This document shows positions 36,356 through 43,562 of a DNA stretch of 64,000 bases, piece after piece. The DNA comes from Pseudomonadota bacterium (GTDB lineage: Bacteria > Myxococcota_A > Polyangia > GCA-2747355). The notes below the pieces were generated by a model. That model was not told the DNA's origin, searched no databases, and worked only from the letters and a program-made list of their open reading frames with translations. Within the stretch, counting starts at the first letter, position 1, and every line of letters begins with the position of its first letter. A program made the position numbers and the translations under genes. The stretch covers positions 260,214 through 324,213 of the forward strand of contig JADJDT010000008.1 of assembly GCA_016702545.1 (NCBI GenBank), given 5' to 3'.

Positions 36356-37476
36356 TTAGCCCAGCAGTGCCAGCAGCGCGTCGCAGACGCGGTCGACATC
36401 GTCGTGGCTGAGCCGGTGGTGCAGGGGTAGCGCGAGCGCCTGTTCGGCGAGGCGGTCGGCCACGGGGAGCGGCCCGCGCACGGCGGCGCGCTGCCCGGCG
36501 TAGGGACGCTCGCGGTGGACGGCGAAGGTGGCGGGGCCGCTCTGGATCCCCCGCGCGGCGAGGCCGGCCATCACTGCCCGGCGCGAGAGCGGCGCGCGCA
36601 GGCAAAGCGCAAAGGTCTGGTAGTTGGCCCCTGGCGCCAGCCGGCGCAGTTCTGAGCGCCAGCGGCACGGCCCGAGCCGCTCGCGATAGCGCGCCGCCAG
36701 CGCGAGGCGGCGCTCGAGCATCGCGTCGAGACGAGCGAGCTGCGCCCGGCCGAGCGCGGCCGCCAGCTCCGAGAGCCGTGAGTTGCCGCCGAGGTCGACG
36801 AAGGCCCCCTGGTCGTCGCGACCGTGGTTGCGCAGCCGACGCAGCGCGCCGCCAGCGCGGCGTCGCGGGTCAGTACGGCGCCGCCCTCGCCGGTCGTGAT
36901 GATCTTGCGCGGGTGGAAGCTGAGGCACGCCAGCTGCGAGTCGCTGCCGCAGCGCAGGCCGTCGCAGGTCGCGCCGAGGGCACAGGCCGCGTCCTCGATC
37001 ACCGCCAGCGGCGGGTCGCTGCGGCGGGCCAGGGCGCGCAGCGCCGCGCGCGGGGCCGGCAGGCCCAGCACGTCGACCGGCAGCAGGGCGCGCGTGCGCG
37101 GCGTCAGCGCGGCCGCTGCGGCAGCGACGTCGAGGTTCCAGCTCGCGGCGTCGACGTCGACGATCACCGGCTGCGCCCCGACCAAGGCCACGGCGTTGAT
37201 CGTCGCCGGAAAGGTGAAGGACGGGACGATGACCTCGTCTCCCGCGCCGATGTCGCAGGCCTGCAGCGCCAGCACCAGCGCGGCCGTGCCGCTGGAGACG
37301 GCCACGGCGTGCCGCGCCCCGACCCACCGCGCCAGCTCATCCTCGAAGGCGGGTAGCTCTGGCCCCAGCGTCAGCTGGTCGCGGCGCAACACCGCATCGA
37401 CGGCCGCGCGCTCCGCGTCACCGAGGTCGGGCGCGCTCAGCTTCAGCTCGTCGGCGATCCCTGCTCTCGAGTTCAC
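36356..37476 (-). pseudogene. DegT/DnrJ/EryC1/StrS-family sugar aminotransferase, one apparent frameshift
   Basis: GTG start at 37476, 2 nt after the epimerase stop. PLP-fold motifs: LTLGPELPAFEDEL, AVAVSSGTAALVLALQAC, IVPSFTFPATINAVALVGAQ, VIEDAACALGAT and FHPRKIITTGEGGAVLT, with the Schiff-base Lys in HPRK. At ~36840-36855 the frame breaks. The adjacent frame continues with the family's RRLRNHG motif and RLSELAAALGRAQLARLDAM to the stop at 36356. About 373 residues when joined. It transfers an amino group to a 3- or 4-keto nucleotide sugar. With the SDR gene upstream it makes an amino-sugar for a surface glycan. Confidence 0.8.
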
Positions 37477-37478
37477 GC

Positions 37479-38456
37479 TCAGTGCCCGCCGCCGTCGCCG
37501 CGCTGCTGCTGGGTGCGGTACCAATCGATGGTCCGGCGCAGGCCGTCCTCGAGGTCGACCTCGGGCCGGAAGTCGAGCAGCTCGCGGGCCTTGTCGATGT
37601 TGGGCACGCGCAGCTCGATGTCGGGGTGGGGCCACGGCACGAACTCGATCGGCGACGCCGAGCCGGCCAAGCGCACGATCTCGCGCGCGAGGTTGTAGAT
37701 CGTCACGGTCGAGCGTGGGTTGCCGATGTTGAAGGAGTGGCCGACGGCGGCCGGTCGCGTCAGCGCCAGCTGCAGGACCTGCATCACGTCGTCGATGTAG
37801 CACCACGACCGGATCTGGCTGCCGTCGTTGTGCACGCGCAGCGTCTCGCCGCGCAGCGCGCGCAGGATGAAGTGGTGGACCGCGCCCTCGCCGATCTGCA
37901 TCGGGCCGAAGATGTTGAAGGGCCGCACCGAGAGCGTCGGCAACCCGTATTGCTTGAAATAGGTGTAGGCCAGGTGCTCGGCGGCGAGCTTGCTCACCGC
38001 GTAGGTCCAGCGCGCCTCGCCGACCGCGCCGAGGCTGGTGACGTCGCCCTCGCGGGCGTTGAAGGCAAACCGACCGAAGACCTCGGAGGTCGAGAAGTGA
38101 ATCACGCGCTCGATCCCGGCGCAGGCGCGGGCCGCTTCGAGCACGTGGCTGGTGCCGAGCAGCGCCACTTGCATCGTCGGCACCGGGTTCTGGATCACCG
38201 TGTCGACGCCGGCGATCGAGGCCAGGTGGACGACGTGCGTGCAGCCGCTGATGGCGCGCGTCACGGCGGCGGCGTCGAGCACGTCGCCGCGCACCAGCGT
38301 CAGGCGCGGGTGGCGATCGAGGCCGCTGTGCTGCAGCGCATTACGCCGCAGGGTGTCGAAGATCACGACCTCGTTTTCCTCGAGCAGCACCCGACTGAGG
38401 TGCGTGCCGATGAAGCCCGCGCCGCCCGTGATCAACACCCGCTTGCCACTCAGCAT
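37479..38456 (-). CDS. NAD-dependent epimerase/dehydratase (extended SDR, nucleotide-sugar type)
   Basis: 325 residues. NAD-binding GGAGFIGTHL near residue 11, an acidic residue after beta-2 (VVIFDTL), active site with Ser in FSTSEVFG near 120 and YAVSK near 150. RPFNIFGPMQ near 177 and HNDGSQIRSWCYIDDVM near 210 complete the extended-SDR pattern of UDP-glucose epimerases and UDP-glucuronate decarboxylases. Exact substrate not decided. The ribosome-binding site GGAGA is 5 nt from the ATG. Forms an operon with the DegT-type aminotransferase (2-nt gap). Confidence 0.9.
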   Translation of the reverse strand: MLSGKRVLITGGAGFIGTHLSRVLLEENEVVIFDTLRRNALQHSGLDRHPRLTLVRGDVLDAAAVTRAISGCTHVVHLASIAGVDTVIQNPVPTMQVALLGTSHVLEAARACAGIERVIHFSTSEVFGRFAFNAREGDVTSLGAVGEARWTYAVSKLAAEHLAYTYFKQYGLPTLSVRPFNIFGPMQIGEGAVHHFILRALRGETLRVHNDGSQIRSWCYIDDVMQVLQLALTRPAAVGHSFNIGNPRSTVTIYNLAREIVRLAGSASPIEFVPWPHPDIELRVPNIDKARELLDFRPEVDLEDGLRRTIDWYRTQQQRGDGGGH

Positions 38457-38562
38457 CGTTGTCTCCGTGGCCGGCTCTCGCCGTGGCCGGCTCTTCGCTG
38501 GATCTTGTCCACTGGAGCTGTTGCGTGCGCGGGAGGCCCGTCGCGTCGGCGCGCGCCTGGCG

Positions 38563-39459
38563 TCAGGCCTGCGGCCCGAAGCCGACGATCAAGTAGCCGC
38601 CCGATTTCTCGTCCTTGCGCATCTCGAGCAGGCCGCGCCGCTGCGCGTCCTCGAGCAGCTGGGTGAAGGTGCGGTAGCCGTGGCCGCTCTCGGCGAAATT
38701 GGGCCGCTTGCGCTTGATCGTCTGCTTGACCATCGAGCCCCAGACGCTGTCGTCGCGCTCCTGGAACAGCGCCTCGACGGTATCGAGCAGCAGCTCCATC
38801 GCCTGGTCGCGGCGCCGCCCTTCGGCCTCCTCGTCGGCCAGCGGTGCGGTCGGTGTGGCGATGATGGCCGTGCTGGGTGGGGCCGCATCGCTCTCGACCT
38901 CTGCCTTCTTCGCGCTGACCTCGGTCCGGCGCGCACCCCGTTCGGCGCCCCGCGCGCCGCGCGTGCCCGCCTGGGCCGGCGGCGCATCCCGGCGCCGCAC
39001 CAGGTCGTCGTAGTAGATGAAGTCGTCGCAGGACTCGACCAAGAGGTTGCTGGTCGAGCTCTTGACCCCGAGCCCGATCACCCGCTTGTTGTTCTCGCGC
39101 AGCTTGCTGACCAGCGGCGAGAAGTCGCTGTCGCCCGAGAGAATGGCGAAGGCCTCGACGTGGGACTTCGTGTAGCAGAGGTCGAGTGCGTCGACGACGA
39201 GCCGGATGTCCGCCGAGTTCTTGCCGGCGTAGGAGGTCTTGGGGATCTCGATCAGCTCGAAGCCGGCCTCGTGCATCTCGCGCTTCTGGCCCTTGTACCG
39301 ATCCCAGTCGGCGTAGGCCTTCTTGACCAGCACCATGCCCTTGTCGAGCAGTCGCTCCAGCACGAGCTGTACGGCGAAGGTTTGCAGGCGCGCCTCGCGC
39401 ACGCCGATGGCGATGTTCTCGTAGTCGCAGAACACGGCGAGTCGCAGCGCGTCTTCCAT
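38563..39459 (-). CDS. NYN-domain (PIN-like ribonuclease) protein with C-terminal OST-HTH/LOTUS domain
   Basis: 298 residues. The N-terminal NYN domain has the acidic metal site: VFCDYENIAIG near residue 10, SADIRLVVDALDLCYT near 83 and AILSGDSDFSPLVSKLRE near 108. VIGLGVKSSTSNLLVESCD and FIYYDDLV end the domain. A charged linker (~160-215) leads to an OST-HTH/LOTUS-like winged helix (VWGSMVKQTIKRKRPNFAES, YRTFTQLLEDAQRRGLLEM). NYN-LOTUS proteins are RNases or RNA-binding regulators. The biological target in bacteria is unknown. Single gene with a 177-bp featureless spacer upstream. Confidence 0.88.
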   Translation of the reverse strand: MEDALRLAVFCDYENIAIGVREARLQTFAVQLVLERLLDKGMVLVKKAYADWDRYKGQKREMHEAGFELIEIPKTSYAGKNSADIRLVVDALDLCYTKSHVEAFAILSGDSDFSPLVSKLRENNKRVIGLGVKSSTSNLLVESCDDFIYYDDLVRRRDAPPAQAGTRGARGAERGARRTEVSAKKAEVESDAAPPSTAIIATPTAPLADEEAEGRRRDQAMELLLDTVEALFQERDDSVWGSMVKQTIKRKRPNFAESGHGYRTFTQLLEDAQRRGLLEMRKDEKSGGYLIVGFGPQA

Positions 39460-39636
39460 CGATGCTCCGTTGGGACCAGCCCGGGCGATGGCGGGAGCCT
39501 ACCCACCAAAGCAGTTCTGCGCCAGCTTGCTAGCCTTGCGCCTGGCTCGGGGCGGTGGTGGGCGGCCGGCCGCCGGACCGGCGGCGCAGCGCCTGCCGCG
39601 CGTTGGAACGCGCCGATGACCGCGTGAACGTTGACG

Positions 39637-40605
39637 CTACCGCTTGCGCGGGCGGTGGCGGCCGTCCAGCTCCGAAAGAGCCTCCTGGTAGAGCTCGCGC
39701 ACCTCGATCGGGGTGCAGTGCGCCCGCTCATCCCAGTCCTGGGTGGCGCGGCCCGTCGCGCGCTTCGCCTGCGCGGGCGCGCTGCTGCCGCGGCCGGCGC
39801 CGGGGGCCTTGGCCGCGGGGTGCGGGGCAGGGCGCGGATCGAGGGGCGCATCCAGGCGCGGGTCGCGGGGTCGCGCGGGGGCGGCGGCCGCGGTGGAGGA
39901 GCTCCGTCGTGCCACCCGCACGCCGAGATGGGGTGTCGTCTCGCCCGGCGATCGGGTCGCGGCGGGCCGCGCCGCGCTGGCCGTCGTGCTCATGCCCGCG
40001 AGCTGCGGGCTCGATCCCGGGTTGCTCGAGCTGCTGCGGGGGCTGGGCGGGGACGCCGCCGGCGCCGGCGTTCCATACACCTTGTGATAAGTCCCACTGC
40101 TGCTCGAGCGACTCGTCGCCGCCAGGCCGGTGCCGCTCGGTGCCGGCGCGCGGGCCGCCGGATCGCTGCGGAACTGGGGCGTGCGCACCTGGCTGTAGGG
40201 CGCGCTGGTCGGCGCTCGGTCGGCTGGCGGCGCGCCCCCGCCGTGAGCCGCCTGCTCGGCGCCCAGGCGCCGCCGCGTGCTCGACACGAAGGCGCCGATC
40301 GCCTGCTGCACGTCGGGTGACGGGTCGAGGAAGCGCAAGCCCCAGGCGTAGTGACCATGCACGTCACCTTCCCGGGCGACGACCGCGGCCAACTGCAGCG
40401 GAGCCGCCTGCGGCGGGAGCGTCAGCTCGATCAGCAGTGCGGCGCCCTTCGGTGCGCGGGCCGGCGGCACCACCAGCAGCCCGCTGGTGCTGATGTCGAC
40501 GACGGTGCAGCCGAGGCGCCGCTGCTGGATGTGCAGCAGGGCCTGGCCATACCAGGGAGCGCGTGGGGCCGCGCGCCGCTCGACGGCCTGAGGAACAGCG
40601 TCCAA
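39637..40605 (-). CDS. PilZ-domain protein with long disordered tail
   Basis: 322 residues from TTG 40605 (GAGG 6 nt upstream). Residues ~8-110 form a PilZ domain: ERRAAPRAPWYGQALLHI (the RxxxR part is RRAAPR), VVDISTSGLLVVPP (DxSxxG) and AWGLRFLDPSPD. Conserved Arg and D/SxxxG residues suggest it can bind cyclic di-GMP. The remaining two thirds are Ala/Pro/Ser-rich and look disordered, with a Lys/Arg end. A GGDEF protein encoded at 43563-45785 could supply the ligand, though the genes are not in one operon. Confidence 0.83.
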   Translation of the reverse strand: MDAVPQAVERRAAPRAPWYGQALLHIQQRRLGCTVVDISTSGLLVVPPARAPKGAALLIELTLPPQAAPLQLAAVVAREGDVHGHYAWGLRFLDPSPDVQQAIGAFVSSTRRRLGAEQAAHGGGAPPADRAPTSAPYSQVRTPQFRSDPAARAPAPSGTGLAATSRSSSSGTYHKVYGTPAPAASPPSPRSSSSNPGSSPQLAGMSTTASAARPAATRSPGETTPHLGVRVARRSSSTAAAAPARPRDPRLDAPLDPRPAPHPAAKAPGAGRGSSAPAQAKRATGRATQDWDERAHCTPIEVRELYQEALSELDGRHRPRKR

Positions 40606-40797
40606 TCGACACCTCGGAGCGACGCACAGGGGCCCCGCCGACGGCCTGCGGACCGGCGGACCCAGGAGCGGGTTGAGCAGACTATTGGGAGCCGAACCCA
40701 GCCGCCTGTCAAGGTGAGCCTTTGCGCGGCGTGTAGGTCAACGATATAACGCGCGACGATCACCGACGAAGGACTGGCCAGCAAGGAGGCCCCGCAG

Positions 40798-41256
40798 ATG
40801 ACGGTTCGCAAGGTTTCCCATATCGGCATCGCCGTGGAGCGTCTGGCGGCCCAGGTGCCGTTCTACCGCGACGAGCTCGGGTTGACGCTGATCGCCGAAG
40901 AAGAGGTGGCCGATCAGGGCGTGCGCGTGGCGATCTTCGAGGTCGGGGACACGCGCATCGAGCTGCTCGAGCCGACCCGCCCGGACAGCCCGATCGCGCG
41001 CTTCCTCGAGCGGCGTGGCCCGGGACTGCACCACCTGGCCTACGCGGTCGATGACGTCGGCACGGCGCTGCAGCGGCTGCAGCAGCACGGGTGCCGCCTG
41101 ATCGACGAGCAGCCGCGCGCCGGCGCGCACGGTGCTCGCATCGCCTTCGTCCACCCGCAGTCCACCGGCGGGGTGCTGACCGAGCTGTGCCAGGAACACG
41201 CGACGCCGTTGGTTTCGTCCGCCAGTTGCGCTACAACGCCGGGCGATCGGTCGTAG
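40798..41256 (+). CDS. mce: Methylmalonyl-CoA epimerase
   Basis: 152 residues. A VOC-fold pair: SHIGIAVERL (metal His), FYRDELGLTL, IELLEPTRPDSPIARFLERR, GPGLHHLAYAVDDV (second His) and TGGVLTELCQE (Glu ligand). These blocks, especially 'E(P)..dSPi..FL...GpGlHH', are specific for methylmalonyl-CoA epimerase. It interconverts (R)- and (S)-methylmalonyl-CoA in propionyl-CoA metabolism. Ribosome-binding site AAGGAGG is well placed. The last ~18 residues are extra. The following gene starts 16 bp later. Confidence 0.9.
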   Translation: MTVRKVSHIGIAVERLAAQVPFYRDELGLTLIAEEEVADQGVRVAIFEVGDTRIELLEPTRPDSPIARFLERRGPGLHHLAYAVDDVGTALQRLQQHGCRLIDEQPRAGAHGARIAFVHPQSTGGVLTELCQEHATPLVSSASCATTPGDRS

Positions 41257-41272
41257 TCTGAGGGAGGCGCGG

Positions 41273-41959
41273 ATGCTGCAACGAGCCCAGTCGCTAGTGG
41301 ATCAGCTCAGGGCGCAGGTACGGACGACGCTGGGAGTCGTGGTCGATCTCGCGCAGTCGCTGGGCGTGCCGGCCGCGGTCACCGCCCTGCTGACGCGCGA
41401 GCCGAGCGAGCCGGGGGCCCCTTTCGTCGTGCCGTCCGCGCATCCGACCGCGGGCCAGCCGCCGCGTGCGACCCCGACCGTGGCGGCACCGAGTGCCGCC
41501 GCACCGAGCGCGAGCCGTGACGTGGCGAGCGCGCCGGGCGCCGCCAGTGGCAGCGCCAGTGGCAGCGCCAGTGGCAGCGCCAGTGGCAGCGGGGGGGTGC
41601 GGGCGGCCTCCCGTCGTCCGAGCCGGAAGGTGGCGCTGGAGGGCGACCGCGGGCGTTCGAGCCAGGTGCGCATGCTGCACGCCGAGGACGCGATCAACGG
41701 CAGCACCTATCTCGCCCGCATCATCTGGTCGCTCGGCGTCGCGGGGCTCGAGGGGCTGGGACCGCTGCGGCCGGCCGACATGGCTCGCATCATCATGGCC
41801 CGCGCGCCGGTCAGTCTCGAGCCGCCGAACGTGGCGCGGTACATCCGCCGCAGCCACCCGCCGTCGATCGCAGTGGACCACAGTGAGGGCAGCTCGCACT
41901 TCTACAAGCTGACGGCCGAGGGGCAGCGCCTGTTCGAGGCCTCCTTCGGTGCCAGCTGA
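41273..41959 (+). CDS. Protein of unknown function with Ser-Gly-Ser-Ala repeat linker and winged-helix-like C-terminus
   Basis: 228 residues. Residues 1-45 are helical. A Pro/Ala/Ser linker contains four SGSA units, encoded by 12-bp tandem repeats at ~41543-41590. The C-terminal ~95 residues (EDAINGSTYLARIIWSLGVA, RPADMARIIMARAPV, SSHFYKLTAEGQRLFE) look like a compact helical, possibly winged-helix domain. GAGGGAGGCG precedes the ATG. It is likely cotranscribed with mce (16-bp gap) but no functional link is evident. Confidence 0.6.
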   Translation: MLQRAQSLVDQLRAQVRTTLGVVVDLAQSLGVPAAVTALLTREPSEPGAPFVVPSAHPTAGQPPRATPTVAAPSAAAPSASRDVASAPGAASGSASGSASGSASGSGGVRAASRRPSRKVALEGDRGRSSQVRMLHAEDAINGSTYLARIIWSLGVAGLEGLGPLRPADMARIIMARAPVSLEPPNVARYIRRSHPPSIAVDHSEGSSHFYKLTAEGQRLFEASFGAS

Positions 41960-41977
41960 GGCGATCGCGCCGCGCCA

Positions 41978-42060
41978 CCGGTTGCCTGCCAACAGCAGGC
42001 GCCCTCGTCGCGCCTAGCCAATGATTCCAATTGCTTCACCTCGCTCGGTCCGTCAACCCG
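41978..42060 (-). repeat. Dispersed 83-bp hairpin-forming element, copy 1
   Basis: Read on the minus strand it aligns without gaps to 49378-49460 (72 of 83 identical, about 87%). It contains the hairpin gcctgc-tgttg-gcaggc and an overlapping alternative pairing aggcgc/gcgcct. In copy 2 the stem base pair G-C is replaced by A-T, which keeps the pairing. Copy 1 fills the spacer between the mce operon and the amidohydrolase gene, oriented against both. Confidence 0.8.
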
Positions 42061-42082
42061 ATCGGTGCTCAAGCCGAACCCC

Positions 42083-43477
42083 ATGAGCTCCAAGCCCGGC
42101 CGGCTGCTGCTGCGCAACATCTATCACCTCGTCGTCGGTGACGCCGCGGACACGCGCCTGCGCGGCGTCGATCTGTTGATCGAGGGCCCGCGCATCGTCG
42201 ACGTGGGCCACAACCTGCCCCGCGGCGAGGCCGAGCCGATCGACTGCTCGACCAAGCTCGTGCTGCCGGGCCTCGTCAACACGCACCACCACATGCATCA
42301 GTCGCTGCAGCGCGCCGTGCCGGCCGTGCAGAATGCGGGGCTCTTCGCCTGGCTCAGCGGGCTCTACCCGATCTGGCAGCACCTCACCGCCGAGGTGGTG
42401 CGGGTCGGCACGCAGCTCGCGTGTGCCGAGTTGCTGCAGACCGGCTGCACGACGACCAGCGATCATCACTACCTGTTCCCGCCGGCGCTCGACGCCGATC
42501 TGGTGGCGGTCCAGCTCGACGCTGCGCGTGAGCTGGGCATGCGCTTCTGCGCCAGCCGCGGCAGCATGTCGGTAGGGCAGAGCGCGGGCGGGCTACCGCC
42601 CGATGCGGTGGTAGAGGACGAGGACGCGATTCTGCGCAGCTGCGAGCAGGCGGCGGCGTTTCACGACCCGGCCCCGTTCGCGATGCGCCGCATCGCCCTG
42701 GCGCCCTGCGCACCCTTCTCGGTCTCGCCGACGCTGCTGACGCGCAGCGCCGAGCTGGCGCGGCGGCATGGCCTGCGCCTGCACACGCACCTGGCCGAGA
42801 CGGTCGACGAGGAGCGGTATTGCCGCGAGCGCTTCGGTTGCCGCCCAGTGGCGTTGATGGAGCGTTGCGGCTGGTTGGGCGAGGACGTCTGGTTTGCGCA
42901 CGCCGTCCACCTCGACGACGCGGAGCTGGCGCTGCTGGCCCGCACGCGCACGGGCGTCGCGCACTGCCCCAGCTCGAACATGCGCCTCGGCTCGGGGATC
43001 TGCCGCGTGCCCGAGCTGCTGGCGCGGGGCGTGCGGGTCGGCCTGGGCGTCGATGGCAGCGCCTCGAACGACAGCTCGGACATGGTGGGCGAGCTACGCA
43101 ACTGTCTGCTGCTGCACCGCGTCTGCGGCGGCGCCGGGGCGATGACCGTGCCCCAGGTGCTGGCCCTGGCCACGCGCGGTGGCGCCAGCCTGCTCGGCTG
43201 GGAGACGATCGGGGTGCTGGCCGCCGGTTGGGCCGCGGATCTGGCCGTGTTCGAGATGGATCGGCTCGACTACGCCGGCGCCTTGAGCGACCCGCTGGCC
43301 GCGCTGCTGCTCTGTGGGATCTCGCACCAGGCGCATACGACGATCGTCAACGGTCAGGTGGTGCTGCGTGCCGGCCAACTGACCACGCTCGACGAACGCG
43401 AGCTGCGGCAGCGTGCGCAGCGGCTGGCGCGCCAGATGCTCGAGCGCGCCGGTCACGACACGCGCTGGATGCTGTGA
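42083..43477 (+). CDS. Amidohydrolase, 8-oxoguanine deaminase-like
   Basis: 464 residues from ATG 42083 (GTG 42065 also possible). It has the metal-dependent amidohydrolase barrel: VLPGLVNTHHHMHQSLQRA (HxH), GLFAWLSGLYPIW, CTTTSDHHYLFPPAL, SRGSMSVGQSAGGLPPD, LHTHLAETVDE (His), WFAHAVHLDD (His), HCPSSNMRLGSGI and GLGVDGSASNDSSD (Asp). The QNAGLFAWLS..YPIW and GSMSVGQSAGG blocks match 8-oxoguanine deaminases of the COG0402 group rather than plain cytosine or guanine deaminase. It would convert 8-oxoguanine to urate, salvaging oxidised bases. Close relatives include s-triazine hydrolases, so the substrate is probable, not proven. Confidence 0.83.
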   Translation: MSSKPGRLLLRNIYHLVVGDAADTRLRGVDLLIEGPRIVDVGHNLPRGEAEPIDCSTKLVLPGLVNTHHHMHQSLQRAVPAVQNAGLFAWLSGLYPIWQHLTAEVVRVGTQLACAELLQTGCTTTSDHHYLFPPALDADLVAVQLDAARELGMRFCASRGSMSVGQSAGGLPPDAVVEDEDAILRSCEQAAAFHDPAPFAMRRIALAPCAPFSVSPTLLTRSAELARRHGLRLHTHLAETVDEERYCRERFGCRPVALMERCGWLGEDVWFAHAVHLDDAELALLARTRTGVAHCPSSNMRLGSGICRVPELLARGVRVGLGVDGSASNDSSDMVGELRNCLLLHRVCGGAGAMTVPQVLALATRGGASLLGWETIGVLAAGWAADLAVFEMDRLDYAGALSDPLAALLLCGISHQAHTTIVNGQVVLRAGQLTTLDERELRQRAQRLARQMLERAGHDTRWML

Positions 43478-43562
43478 AACGCTAAAGGGCGCGCGCGCCC
43501 GACGCGCGCCTGGGCCCGACGTCCCGCCTAGCTGGATATCCGCGCTGGAGATTGCTGACGGC

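Noticed and set aside
42083..43477. Atrazine or s-triazine hydrolase
   Set aside because: The fold is shared, but the blocks around HHHMHQ and GSMSVGQSAGG fit 8-oxoguanine deaminases better. Substrate remains to be tested.
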